Positions 47,975 to 57,683 of a stretch of 64,000 nt of DNA are shown piece by piece; the first letter of the stretch is position 1, and every line of letters starts with the position of its first letter. The DNA comes from CAVWZH01 sp963765285 (lineage in GTDB: Bacteria > Acidobacteriota > Terriglobia > Terriglobales > Acidobacteriaceae): NCBI GenBank assembly GCA_963765285.1, contig CAVXVR010000004.1:248001-312000 (forward strand). Reading direction: 5' to 3'. The notes beneath the pieces were generated by a model, which ran no database searches, was not told the origin of the DNA, and was given only the letters and a program-made list of their open reading frames with translations. The translations under genes and the position numbers were made by a program.

Positions 47975-49536
47975 TCACGCATACCCCAACCGCGCCCGCC
48001 GCCCCCAGTACGCCATCGCAACCAGAACCAACGCCGCGAGCGCATACTCTCGCGGGCTGCTGCTCACGAAGTCCAGCCCCGGTGTGTGGTTTGCCGGGCC
48101 GGCATACCACCAGACCGTGTACAGCGCTTCAAAGAACTTACTCGAGCCGCTCCAGACTCCGAGCGCGAGCGCCAGGCTGGGAATGAAGAGCGCTCCCGTC
48201 AGCCAGGGCACGAAACTATTCCAGTCCGCGCGCGAGAAGTGCGCGCAGGCCGAATCCTCCGCCGGTCAGCAGGGCGAGCACAACGCCCGCGATCCACACC
48301 GCCGGGAGTTGCCGGGTCAGCGCGCCTTCAGAAGAAAATATCAGCGATTGCGTAGCATACCGCGCCTCGCGCGAGCCCATCTGCGACCACACCAGCACCG
48401 GCCATAGCCAGGCAAAGACCAGAACGCCGTGACGAGCCTCCGCGGTGGGAGACGCCAACTGGGCGACAAATAATCCGCCGGCCACCGCATACCACCACCA
48501 GCGCTGGCCTTTCAACATCAGGCGCAGCTCCGAAGCAATGAGCGGCGGCAATCGCCACCCGCCCGCCCGCCGGACTAGTGGCGTGAGATGTGCCGACAAT
48601 GCCGGACGTGCTCATTACGGCTGCAGCCTCGCCATTTTGCGCCGGGGTCGAGTGTGCCGGTGGCATTGCGGCCCTGCCTGCGCCAGCCCACGACCGTTCA
48701 TACGCGGGATCAAAGCGATCAAAGAGTGCCGAGGCCAGGAAAGCCAGGCCAACCGCGACGAGAACCCAGAGCACGCGCATGGTGATGATGTGCGCAGTCC
48801 AATCCACTCCGGTCCAATCAAAAGTGCGAACTGCGTGCTCGCCGCCGATGGTCAGGCTGAAGCTCTCCTTGGTGGCAGGGTCGATCTTTTTCAGCGCGTC
48901 GTGCATGCTGCGGTAGAAGACTTGTAATCCTATGGGATCATTCATTCCCGTAACGCTGATGCCGAGGCCCACCGTCCACGCAAAGAAATAAATCACATTG
49001 CCTACGCCGCCGCGCAAAATAGGCAGAGTCTCAAATAGAACCGCGACTGCGGCTGTAATCGCCATCGCCGGGAGCGCTGCAAACAGAAATGGCGCCCACA
49101 GCTTCCACAGAGAGATTTGCTGGACCTCGGCGCGGAGCAATTGCATGACGACGGCCGCCAGCATGAGCACCACAACCATCGCAGCCAACACGGCAAAGTT
49201 GCTGAGCGTCTTGGCCACGGTGTAGAAACTCTTGCGCATGGGAGTTGCGGCCAGAATCCGTCCGACGCGCGTGTCCACGTCGCGCTGAATCGAGTTCTTC
49301 ACTACATAAAATCCCACCAGCGAAAGAAACGTCGAGCAGCACACGCTCATCAATGCGCCAATCCAGGCCGAGTTGTAGACGCCGCGGTATCCGCTACCCA
49401 CCACCATCCAGATCTTATCTGCGGCAACGGCGTAGGCCAGGTATAGGGCCGCTGCCAGGGTGAGCAGAAAGCTGTAGCGTCGCACTCGCTCGAGGAAAGT
49501 CGGCCCGCACCATCTGGTAGAGCACGTAGGCATGGT

Positions 49537-49540
<4 letters not shown>
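47975..49540 (-). CDS. ABC-2 type transporter permease (three frame breaks)
   Basis: This multi-spanning permease is partner to the ATPase just upstream. The natural start is the ATG at 49540 (MNHAYVLYQMVRADF), overlapping the ATPase stop. Frame slips occur near 49494-49498 (so ADF continues as LERVRRYSFLLTL), near 48602-48603 (STS continues as ALSAHLTPLVRRAGGW) and near 48226-48227 (LLAR continues as DWNSFVPWLTGALF). Corrected length is about 520 residues, with a first set of helices, a soluble loop and a second set. Exported substrate unknown. Confidence 0.75.
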
Positions 49541-50419
<879 letters not shown>

Positions 50420-50530
50420 AGACCCTCCCCGTTGCACAACCTTTGTGGACTGTTTGCGCCCGGCAGCATATAGGACGAGAAGCAGGAGACAAAAGTTCCG
50501 CGAAACTGTTTCGCGACGAGCAAAACCAGC

Positions 50531-50596
50531 AACCACAATGGACACGAAGGAAAATCCACAAGTACCTTCGTGTACCTTCGTGCCCTTCGTGGTTAA
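50531..50596. repeat. inverted repeat of the ACCACGAAGG family
   Basis: AACCACAATGGACACGAAGG pairs with the distal CCTTCGTGCCCTTCGTGGTT arm across a short spacer. It lies in the gap between the ABC ATPase start and the next plus-strand gene and inflates the upstream open frame of the ATPase. Confidence 0.7.
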
Positions 50597-50707
50597 GTGC
50601 GTGACTTTAATCCGCCAATTAATTCTGTTCGTGATTCCGATGCGAGTATTATGGCAGGCGAAAATTCTTCGGGAATGTTGCGCACACATCCTTCATCAAG
50701 GAGTTTT

Positions 50708-51379
50708 ATGGATCGGATTATTCCGGGCGTTACCGGGGCTGTGATGCGTGGCTTGCTGGCAGCAGCCGCGTTAGCATTCGGCACGTCTATCGCTCCTCCA
50801 GCCCACGCCCAAATTCCAGTGACCGATGACCCGCCAGTATACGGTCCGTACAACGGCGTGTTTCTTCCCGATGGCGAAGGCCTGAAAAAAGCTTTGGTCA
50901 AGGAAGACACGGTCCTGCTGGCCGATTCTCCCTGGACTCTGTATTGCTGGGTGTGGCCCCAGGAAACCATGAGCGCCCCGAGCCTGGTGGCGGGATTGGG
51001 CGAGGTAACGGAGGAGTATCCGCGATATCTCGCGGCCGGGCTGGCGGAGAGTTTGTCGTATCGGCAATTAACCCGCCTTCCGGCCGCTACATTGTCGGCC
51101 TCAGCCAGCTCGAGACGAGTCGACGGCGAGGTTCATATTCACGTCCAACTCCAGAATCGCGGGAGCGGCCCAGCTCTAGCCAACAAACTGACGCTGCTGA
51201 ACACGGGCGGTTCGCGAATTCTTCCCGCCTACCTGACCGACAACTACGTTTCGTTACTGCCCGGGGAAAGCCGCGAGATTGAGATTGACTATCCCGCCGC
51301 CGCAACACAGGGTGCACCGCAAGTGTCGATTCGCGGTTGGAGTCTTGCGCCGATGACGATTCCTGTGACGGCACAATAA
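50708..51379 (+). CDS. exported truncated glycosidase-like protein
   Basis: This 223-residue protein has AAGGAG 5 bases before the ATG and a signal peptide (MRGLLAAAALAFGTSI, about residues 14-35). The mid region (YGPYNGVFLPDGEGL, WTLYCWVWPQE) looks like the start of a concanavalin/LamG-like domain. The C-terminal part (LNTGGSRILPAYLTDNY, LLPGESREIEIDYP, VSIRGWSL) resembles the Ig-like end of exo-beta-glucosaminidase-type GH2 enzymes. The catalytic barrel is absent. It may be an internal-deletion relic or a stand-alone carbohydrate-binding protein. Confidence 0.65.
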   Translation: MDRIIPGVTGAVMRGLLAAAALAFGTSIAPPAHAQIPVTDDPPVYGPYNGVFLPDGEGLKKALVKEDTVLLADSPWTLYCWVWPQETMSAPSLVAGLGEVTEEYPRYLAAGLAESLSYRQLTRLPAATLSASASSRRVDGEVHIHVQLQNRGSGPALANKLTLLNTGGSRILPAYLTDNYVSLLPGESREIEIDYPAAATQGAPQVSIRGWSLAPMTIPVTAQ

Positions 51380-51396
51380 TAGGGAGTTCTCGGCGA

Positions 51397-52470
51397 TCAC
51401 TTCGAGAAGCGGCCGGCCGCAAACGGGGAAAGATCGTAGTCAGGCTTCACGCCGGTGACGACCTGCGCCATCACATGCGCTGTGACCGGAGCGAGCAAAA
51501 TCCCATCGCGGAAATGTCCCGTCGCGACAAAGTAGCCGGGAGTCTCGGTCTCACCGAGAATGGGAAGATTATCAGGCGACCCCGGCCGCAATCCTGCCCA
51601 GGCTTCATGCACACGTGCGTCACGAAGCGCCGGAACCAGGCGAATGGCGGCCTGGTGCATGCGCTGGATCGTCTCCGGATCAGTCCGCTTGTCGTAGCCG
51701 GCTTCTTCCACTGTGGCTCCGATCAGAATGCGCCCATCGCTGCGCGGGACCAGGTAAATCTCAGGCGCGCGAATGACGTGGCGTATCAAGCCGTGCATCG
51801 CGACGACGCATAGCATCTGTCCCTTGACTGGCCGGGCAGGGAAGCGGTGTGGGGGAATCTGTCCCGCCCAGGCCCCGGCACAATTCACCACCACCGGAGC
51901 GTGGTAGCTGGTCTTGGCCGCGCTCACGCCGGCGACGCGTCCCCCCGACAGGAGGACCGCATTGACCTCTGTGCCTGAGGAAACATCAACGTCACGGTGT
52001 TTCGCCGCTTTCAACGTCGCAGTGCCGAGTGCGCGCGGATCGACGCTGCGTTCCTTCAAGAGAAATGCTGGCCGTTTCCGATCGGCCAGCGCAGGCTCCA
52101 GTTCGGCCAGCGGCTCCGGCAATAGGCTATTCGTGGTGAAGCCCGGCCGCTCGTGCACATGCTCAGGCGGAGGAAACACCAAAGCACCTTGATCCCGCAA
52201 ATCGACATCGGAACCAGACTCGTCCTGGATCTCATGAACGAACTCCGGGTACATGCGTGCGCTCGCGGTTGCCAGTGATTGCAAGGCCACCGGCGTCTCG
52301 GCCGCGCAATCCACCAGCATGCCGGCGGCGGCGTACGACGCTTCGCGCCCCGGCTCACCGCGCTCCACGACCAGAACTGTCGCTCCCCGTTTGCGTAGCG
52401 CGATGGAAAGCGACAGCCCGATGATGCCGCCACCGACGATGATGACGTCCCAACTTTTCACATCAAGCAT
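51397..52470 (-). CDS. thiO: FAD-dependent glycine oxidase
   Basis: This D-amino-acid-oxidase-fold protein of 357 residues is of the ThiO type, which oxidises glycine to the imine used for the thiazole of thiamine. The FAD-binding DVIIVGGGIIGLS lies near the N-terminus, and the C-terminal LPILGETETPGYFVATGHFRDGI is typical of ThiO. The ATG at 52470 (MLDVKSWD) fits the fold; the frame extends 75 bases further into a repeat. No other thi genes are in the window, so a general amine oxidase is possible. Confidence 0.85.
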   Translation of the reverse strand: MLDVKSWDVIIVGGGIIGLSLSIALRKRGATVLVVERGEPGREASYAAAGMLVDCAAETPVALQSLATASARMYPEFVHEIQDESGSDVDLRDQGALVFPPPEHVHERPGFTTNSLLPEPLAELEPALADRKRPAFLLKERSVDPRALGTATLKAAKHRDVDVSSGTEVNAVLLSGGRVAGVSAAKTSYHAPVVVNCAGAWAGQIPPHRFPARPVKGQMLCVVAMHGLIRHVIRAPEIYLVPRSDGRILIGATVEEAGYDKRTDPETIQRMHQAAIRLVPALRDARVHEAWAGLRPGSPDNLPILGETETPGYFVATGHFRDGILLAPVTAHVMAQVVTGVKPDYDLSPFAAGRFSK

Positions 52471-52530
52471 TGTAGAAGCAGGCAGGGCATTCTTGGAAAA
52501 GTGCCGCAACGCTGGAGGCCAAAACGAGCC

Positions 52531-52597
52531 AACCACGAAGGACACGAAGTCTCACGAAGGTGGTTTTCCTTCGTGTACCTTAGTGTCCTTCGTGGTT
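52531..52597. repeat. inverted repeat of the ACCACGAAGGACACGAAGG family
   Basis: The left arm AACCACGAAGGACACGAAG pairs with the right arm TAGTGTCCTTCGTGGTT in the gap between thiO and the TlpA-like gene. It is the most complete copy of the family in the window. Confidence 0.75.
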
Positions 52598-52620
52598 ATC
52601 TTAGAACTGCGCCGCAGACT

Positions 52621-53121
52621 TCACAGCTTGCTCAGGAAATCCACGATCTCCGGCTGGCTCCAGTCCACAGCGCCAATGAATTTGCGGCGCAGCACGCCAT
52701 TGCGATCGATGATGTAAGTCTCGGGAAATTTGAACGTCCCGTAAAGATTGTTGCTTTTTTGGTCGGGGTCGCGGACGGTGAGCAAGTCAACGTTGTGGTC
52801 CTTGAGAAATCTGCGATAGGCGTTCTCGTCCGCATCTACGCTCACGGCCACGACTTCTACGCCTTTGGGCTTCATCTTTTGTTGCATTTGCACCAGTGAG
52901 GGCATCTCGTCCACACAGGGTGGACACCACGTGGCCCAGAAATTCAGGACTACAATTTTGCCGCGCAATTCGTCGAGGCTGACCTTGCGATCGGAATCTT
53001 GCACGGTGAAGTCAGGAGCAGCGTTGCCAATATGCGGAGGACGGCTGCCGCCATAGCATCCGGTCCAAACTGCGATCAAGGCGGCGAGCAGGACCCCAGC
53101 CAGGGTAGAAGGGCATCTCAC
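52621..53121 (-). CDS. TlpA/ResA-like thioredoxin lipoprotein
   Basis: This protein of about 166 residues has a short hydrophobic leader ending in a lipobox-like AVWTGC. A thioredoxin fold follows with the WCPPC redox centre in NFWATWCPPCVDEMP and the TYIIDRNG segment. TlpA/ResA proteins keep periplasmic cysteines reduced, for instance for cytochrome c maturation. GTG at 53121 is preferred: a TATTAT-like -10 lies just upstream at about 53128-53133, inside the longer TTG-start version (53139). Confidence 0.88.
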   Translation of the reverse strand: MRCPSTLAGVLLAALIAVWTGCYGGSRPPHIGNAAPDFTVQDSDRKVSLDELRGKIVVLNFWATWCPPCVDEMPSLVQMQQKMKPKGVEVVAVSVDADENAYRRFLKDHNVDLLTVRDPDQKSNNLYGTFKFPETYIIDRNGVLRRKFIGAVDWSQPEIVDFLSKL

Positions 53122-53149
53122 AAAAGCTATAATAACCAATTCGGGCTAT

Positions 53150-54256
53150 ATGTCGGCGGCAAACTCAGTCTCGGCGCAGCCTCTGGTGTCTGTCATCGTT
53201 CCCGCGCGTAACGAGGAGGCCTCGCTGCGCGCTTGCCTGAAATCGCTGCTGGCGCAGACTGGTGTCAGCTTAGAGGTCGTTGTAGTGGACGACGGCTCGA
53301 CCGATCGCACGCGGGAAATCGCGCAGTCGTTCCCCGAGGTCCGCCTCGTAGATGCCGGGCCTCTCCCTCCGGGCTGGACTGGCAAGAACAATGCCGTGAC
53401 CGCAGGTGCGAAGGCCGCTCGCGGAGAGTGGCTGCTGTTCACCGATGCGGACACCGTACACAAACCGGGATCACTCGTCCTCGCCCTGGCGGAGGCAGAA
53501 AAGAATGATGCGGCCCTGCTTTCCTATTCCCCCGAGCAGGAAGTGCGCGGCTTCTGCGAGCAAGCGGTGATGCCGGTGATCTTCGCGGAGTTGGCGGCAA
53601 CGTATCGGCCAGCGCGGGTCAGCGATCCGGCATCGCCGGCAGCGGCGGCTAATGGCCAGTACATTTTGGTTTCGCGTGAGGCGTACGACGCAGTTGGCGG
53701 GCATGCCGCCGTAGCGAACACCCTGCTCGAAGATGTCGCGCTGGCACGGGCAGTGAAAGCGTCAGGCCGCAAAATCTTTTTCCGTTACGGTGGCGACGCC
53801 GTCCGCACCCGCATGTATCGCAGCTTTGCTCAGCTCCGCGAAGGCTGGACGAAAAACCTGGCGTTGCTGTTTCCCTCGCCGGTTCGGCTCGCGGTCTTAC
53901 GGCTGACAGAATTCCTGCTGATTGTGGCGAGTGCCGGGATCACCGTCAGGGAAGCCCTGGCGGGGCGTCCGGCCGTAGAGATGGCGGCGGCAATTGTTTT
54001 TCTCGCTGTAGGCGCCGGTTTTGTGGCGCGGATCGGCAGAGCGCACTTTCCCGCCCGCCTGACGGCGCCGTCGCTGCTAGGGCTGCCGATATTCTCGTAT
54101 CTTCTGCTGCGCTCGGCGTCGGCGCACCGGCAAGGTAACGTAGCCTGGAAAGGAAGAACCTACGGGGGGGCACCAAATCACGTGGGGACGGCCCCCCTAG
54201 CCTGCCCTGAGCGAAGTCGAAGGGGCCGCCCGGTCGAGCGCAGCTCGACTTCTTGA
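53150..54256 (+). CDS. family 2 glycosyltransferase
   Basis: This protein of up to 368 residues has a GT2 catalytic domain (VSVIVPARNEEASLRACL, VVVVDDGSTDRT, LLFTDADTVH with the DxD). Acceptor-side blocks (NGQYILVSREAYDAVGG, EDVALARAVKASGR) and two or three C-terminal membrane helices follow. It is nearest to CrtQ/HpnB-like enzymes that act on carotenoids or hopanoids. The last 30 residues after WKGRTY are encoded by a seven-G run and a dispersed repeat (54181-54256). The true C-terminus is therefore uncertain. Confidence 0.87.
   Translation: MSAANSVSAQPLVSVIVPARNEEASLRACLKSLLAQTGVSLEVVVVDDGSTDRTREIAQSFPEVRLVDAGPLPPGWTGKNNAVTAGAKAARGEWLLFTDADTVHKPGSLVLALAEAEKNDAALLSYSPEQEVRGFCEQAVMPVIFAELAATYRPARVSDPASPAAAANGQYILVSREAYDAVGGHAAVANTLLEDVALARAVKASGRKIFFRYGGDAVRTRMYRSFAQLREGWTKNLALLFPSPVRLAVLRLTEFLLIVASAGITVREALAGRPAVEMAAAIVFLAVGAGFVARIGRAHFPARLTAPSLLGLPIFSYLLLRSASAHRQGNVAWKGRTYGGAPNHVGTAPLACPERSRRGRPVERSSTS
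54181..54256. repeat. dispersed repeat at the 3' end of the glycosyltransferase
   Basis: It reads GTGGGGACGGCCCCCCTAGC, then CTGAGCGAAGTCGAAGGGGCCG, then CGAGCGCAGCTCGACTTC. A second copy lies at 55116-55205. It translates to an ACPERSRRGRPVERSS tail in the glycosyltransferase frame, a peptide signature of repeat read-through. Confidence 0.7.
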
Positions 54257-54280
54257 CCACAACTTTGTAGGACACAACGA

Positions 54281-54691
54281 ATGGTTTACCTAACCCGCAA
54301 AGCCGAATTCGCTGCCTCGCACTACTATCACAATCCGGACTTCACTCCGGAAGAGAACCAGCGCATTTTTGGCAAGTGCAACAACCCTAATGGCCACGGA
54401 CACAACTACATGCTGGAGGTTACAGTGAAGGGCGAGGTCGATCCGCGATCTGGTTTTGTGGTCGACTTGAAAGAATTAAAAGAAATCCTGCACCGCGAAG
54501 TGCTGGACGCGATGGACCACCGTTTCCTCAACAAAGAAGTTCCCGAGTTCGCCAAACGAATTCCGACCACGGAAAACCTGGCAATCGCTATCTGGGAGCG
54601 CCTTGCGCCAAAAATGACAGCGGCGCAATTGCACCGCGTGCGCCTGTATGAGACGCCCGACCTGTTCGTGGATTTCTACGGAGAAGCATGA
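54281..54691 (+). CDS. 6-pyruvoyltetrahydropterin synthase/QueD paralogue 1
   Basis: This 136-residue T-fold enzyme has zinc ligands His14 (AASH), His39 and His41 (NGHGHNY), the catalytic Cys33 (FGKCNN), and the Asp-His pair in MDHRFLN. The TTEN block and the C-terminal substrate-anchoring Glu (LYETP) are also present. It should act on 7,8-dihydroneopterin triphosphate from FolE, giving either 6-pyruvoyltetrahydropterin or 6-carboxytetrahydropterin (queuosine route). Its stop overlaps the next gene as ATGA. Confidence 0.9.
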   Translation: MVYLTRKAEFAASHYYHNPDFTPEENQRIFGKCNNPNGHGHNYMLEVTVKGEVDPRSGFVVDLKELKEILHREVLDAMDHRFLNKEVPEFAKRIPTTENLAIAIWERLAPKMTAAQLHRVRLYETPDLFVDFYGEA

Positions 54692-55107
54692 AGGCCTATC
54701 TCACGCGTCGATACAGATTCTCTGCTTCCCACCGCCTGCACAGCGAAGAAATGTCGACGGACGAGAATGCCTCAACCTACGGCAAGTGCAACAATCCCTA
54801 CGGGCATGGCCACAACTATGCGCTGGAAGTCACGGTCAGCGGGCGGGTGGATGACACCACGGGAATGGTTTGCAATCTCATGGATCTAGATGGCTTCGTG
54901 CATCGTGAAATCGTGGATCGCTTCGACATCCAGAACCTGAATACTCTGCCGGAGTTTGCGCAAACCGTCCCCACGACCGAGAACCTTTGCACTGCCATAT
55001 ACGATATTTTGCGCCGCGGCTTCACCCACGCTCATCTGGAGAAGGTGCGCATGGAAGAGACCATGATGAATTCGTTCGAGTTTGCAGGCGGCGAGATTCG
55101 CGAGTAA
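54688..55107 (+). CDS. 6-pyruvoyltetrahydropterin synthase/QueD paralogue 2 with altered catalytic site
   Basis: This second T-fold protein, of 139 residues, overlaps paralogue 1. Zinc ligands (His15, His40, His42) and Cys34 are kept, but the Asp-His pair of the catalytic triad reads Asp-Ile (DRFDIQNLN, codons gac-atc). The terminal Glu is also shifted (MEETMMNSFEF). It may have another activity, form a hetero-oligomer with paralogue 1, or use another base. folE follows after a repeat. Confidence 0.88.
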   Translation: MKAYLTRRYRFSASHRLHSEEMSTDENASTYGKCNNPYGHGHNYALEVTVSGRVDDTTGMVCNLMDLDGFVHREIVDRFDIQNLNTLPEFAQTVPTTENLCTAIYDILRRGFTHAHLEKVRMEETMMNSFEFAGGEIRE

Positions 55108-55115
55108 GGAACCGG

Positions 55116-55205
55116 TTACCTGGGGACGGCCGCCCGTAGCCTGCCCTGTTTTGCCGAAGCCCCGAGCGAAGTCGAAGGGGCCGTCTAGCCGAGCGAAGCC
55201 GGCGA
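55116..55205. repeat. dispersed CGAAGTCGAAGGGGCCG repeat
   Basis: This second copy of the element at 54181-54256 lies between the second PTPS paralogue and folE. It has a longer middle section (TTTTGCCGAAGCCCCGAGCG). It is not coding; it merely extends the open frame upstream of folE. Confidence 0.7.
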
Positions 55206-55234
55206 CAGAAGTACGGAAGGGAAGATTGCCCAAT

Positions 55235-55834
55235 ATGACGTCATCTACCGAAACCTCAACTCTGACCAGCGCCGCCTTTGAAGACCTGGTGCGGGAAATG
55301 ATTGTGCGCCTGGGAGAAGACCCGGCTCGCGAAGGCCTCGTCCGCACCCCCAACCGCGTGCGCCGAACGCTCGAATTCCTCACGCGCGGATATCAGGAAG
55401 ATCCCCAGGCGCTGCTTCAGAAGGCGCTATTCACGGTCACCTACGACGAAATGGTGATCGTGAAAGATGTTGAGATGTTCAGCCTGTGCGAGCATCACCT
55501 GCTGCCCTTTTTCGGCAAGGTTCATGTCGCTTACATTCCCAATGGCAAGGTCATCGGGCTGAGCAAGATTCCCCGGCTCATCGAAATGTTCTCCCGCCGG
55601 CTGCAAATCCAGGAGCGGCTGACCACGCAGATCGCTGAGACCATTCAGCAGGCGATTCAGCCGCAAGGTGTGGGCGTCGTGATTGAAGCGCGGCATCTCT
55701 GCATGATGATGCGCGGTGTAGAGAAGCAGCATTCCGCCGCGGTGACTTCTTCGATGCTGGGGTGTTTCCGCCAAGAACTCGAAACCCGTTCGGAGTTCTT
55801 GTCGCTGATTCGCAACCGGGCGAACGGAATCTAA
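55235..55834 (+). CDS. folE: GTP cyclohydrolase I
   Basis: FolE converts GTP to 7,8-dihydroneopterin triphosphate, the first step of folate, biopterin and queuosine synthesis. The 199-residue product has the zinc cysteine and histidines in SLCEHHLLPFFGK, the GLSKIPRLIEMFSRRLQIQERLT block and the second zinc cysteine in ARHLCMMMRGV. The ATG at 55235 is preferred (AAGGGAAG upstream); the open frame runs further up through the repeat. With the two PTPS-like genes it forms a pterin cluster. Confidence 0.94.
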   Translation: MTSSTETSTLTSAAFEDLVREMIVRLGEDPAREGLVRTPNRVRRTLEFLTRGYQEDPQALLQKALFTVTYDEMVIVKDVEMFSLCEHHLLPFFGKVHVAYIPNGKVIGLSKIPRLIEMFSRRLQIQERLTTQIAETIQQAIQPQGVGVVIEARHLCMMMRGVEKQHSAAVTSSMLGCFRQELETRSEFLSLIRNRANGI

Positions 55835-55838
55835 GTTT

Positions 55839-56534
55839 CTACCAGGTTCCGTAGCGATACCTTCGCGGCCGCTCAGGGAAGACTTTGATCAGCAACACTC
55901 CGGCGATGAATCCTCCCACGTGCGCCCAGAAGGCGACTCCGCCACGCTGGGGGGCTGCCGCGCTCGAGGTGATTGTCCCGCTGATGAACTGGGTTACGAA
56001 CCAGAAACCGAGCCAAAGCCAGGCGGGAACGTAGAAGAAAAATATCAACGGAAACCAGGTCAGCACCCGGGCCTTCGGATAAAGCAGAAAGTAAGCCCCC
56101 AGAACGCCTGCGATGGCGCCGCTGGCGCCTACGGTGGGAAGTCGCGAATCGGGGCTCAAGGCCACTTGCGCCAGGGCCGCCGTCACTCCACTCAGAAGGT
56201 AAAACACCAGGTATGGGAAATGCCCAAGATGGTCTTCGATGTTATCCCCGAAAATCCACAGAAACCACATGTTCCCAATCACGTGCATCCATGAACCGTG
56301 AAGAAACATGGAGGTAAATACCGGCAACACCGCAGTGGCAACTGGCACATGATTCACGCCCGATGCCACCGCTACGAGCCGCGCCGGGATGAGCCCAAAT
56401 TCGTAGATCAGGCTACGCTCGCTGTACGGACTCAGCATGAACTGGCCGTAATAGATCACCAGATTGATTGCGATCAGGAAATAGGTCACATAGGGCGTGC
56501 TGAAACGCGGCTGATCGTCGCGGAGGGGAATCAT
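55839..56534 (-). CDS. rhomboid-family intramembrane serine protease
   Basis: This 231-residue membrane protein has six hydrophobic helices. The catalytic Ser is in GASGAIAGVLG and the His in WAHVGGFIAGVLL, and the HGSWMHVIGNMWFLWIFG motif of loop 1/helix 2 is conserved. Rhomboids cut membrane proteins within the bilayer. The ATG at 56534 (MIPLRDDQ) is typical of the family start; the frame extends upstream without support. It converges with folE. Confidence 0.92.
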   Translation of the reverse strand: MIPLRDDQPRFSTPYVTYFLIAINLVIYYGQFMLSPYSERSLIYEFGLIPARLVAVASGVNHVPVATAVLPVFTSMFLHGSWMHVIGNMWFLWIFGDNIEDHLGHFPYLVFYLLSGVTAALAQVALSPDSRLPTVGASGAIAGVLGAYFLLYPKARVLTWFPLIFFFYVPAWLWLGFWFVTQFISGTITSSAAAPQRGGVAFWAHVGGFIAGVLLIKVFPERPRRYRYGTW

Positions 56535-56665
56535 GCGGGAATTAGGGATCGCGTCATTGCGAAGTTTGTTAGTGTAGGAATGGTGTCGTAGCCGCTTGCT
56601 GCAGCCCGGCTCCGGGTCACCATACAAAGTACCAAATTCCCCATCAGCACATTGCGAAATCACCC

Positions 56666-57571
56666 GTGAATGGAATCCTGATTCTCGATAAGCCCTCCGG
56701 AATGACCTCGCATGACGTGGTCAACCGGTTACGCCGGATCCTCGGGCAGAAAGCGGTGGGGCACCTGGGCACGCTCGATCCTCTCGCCACGGGAGTGCTC
56801 CCGCTGGTTGCCGGAAACATGACCCGTCTGGCGCAGTTCTACACAGCTTCGGAGAAGACCTACGAAGGAGTAATACGCTTCGGTTTTGCCACCGACACTT
56901 ACGACTCGGATGGCGAGCCTCAAGGCAGGCCACAAACAGTTGAAGTATCACTTGAACGGTTGCGGGAGCGGGCGAACCGTTTTCGCGGCGTGATCGAGCA
57001 GATGCCGCCGCCATTTTCCGCCAAGAAGATCCAGGGAGTCCCGGCATACAAGCTTGCCCGCAAGCACAAAGAAGTCGCCCTCAAACCGGTGCAGGTCGAG
57101 ATCAAAGAATTCGAGATTCTGACCGCCGAGGGAAGCCAGGCCAGCTTCCGCGCGCGGGTTGCCTCTGGCACTTACATGCGGTCGGTGGCCCATGAGATGG
57201 GCCAGGAATTAGGCTGCGGAGCTCACTTAGAGTCGCTACGAAGGACGGCTGTAGCTGAGTTCGAGCTGGCGGACGCTCACACGATAGAACAACTGGAGGC
57301 CGCGGCAGACCGGGGCCAGATCGACGAAATGTTCGTTCATCCCCGCAAGCTGCTGCCGCAATTTCCCAGCGTAACTGCGAACGATGAGATGGCCGCCCGC
57401 ATCCGCAGCGGCCGCGCCGTCAACCTGCCGGATGTGTCACGGTCGAAAGAAGTCAAGGTCTTCTACGGCCAAAGGGAACTGATCGCGATTGCCACGCGAG
57501 TGGCGGGAACGCTGTTTCACGCCAGGATCGTACTGGCAGCGGAGGCGGTTCATTCGCAGGCGGGTGGTTGA
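56666..57571 (+). CDS. truB: tRNA pseudouridine-55 synthase
   Basis: TruB makes pseudouridine at position 55 of the tRNA T loop. The 301-residue protein has the catalytic Asp38 in GHLGTLDPLATGVLP, the KTYEGVIRFG and PPPFSAKKIQGVPAYKLAR blocks, and a C-terminal PUA-like region. Start is GTG at 56666. It is divergent from rhomboid with a 131-bp spacer. Confidence 0.95.
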   Translation: MNGILILDKPSGMTSHDVVNRLRRILGQKAVGHLGTLDPLATGVLPLVAGNMTRLAQFYTASEKTYEGVIRFGFATDTYDSDGEPQGRPQTVEVSLERLRERANRFRGVIEQMPPPFSAKKIQGVPAYKLARKHKEVALKPVQVEIKEFEILTAEGSQASFRARVASGTYMRSVAHEMGQELGCGAHLESLRRTAVAEFELADAHTIEQLEAAADRGQIDEMFVHPRKLLPQFPSVTANDEMAARIRSGRAVNLPDVSRSKEVKVFYGQRELIAIATRVAGTLFHARIVLAAEAVHSQAGG

Positions 57572-57683
57572 CGTGCCCGCACTTCCCAGCCCACAATCGC
57601 AATGTCCGATAACAGGTATTATGTAAAGTTACACGAGATGGGCAGTTGCCGGCCGGGTGACCTGCAAAAACTGGGTATAGGCC

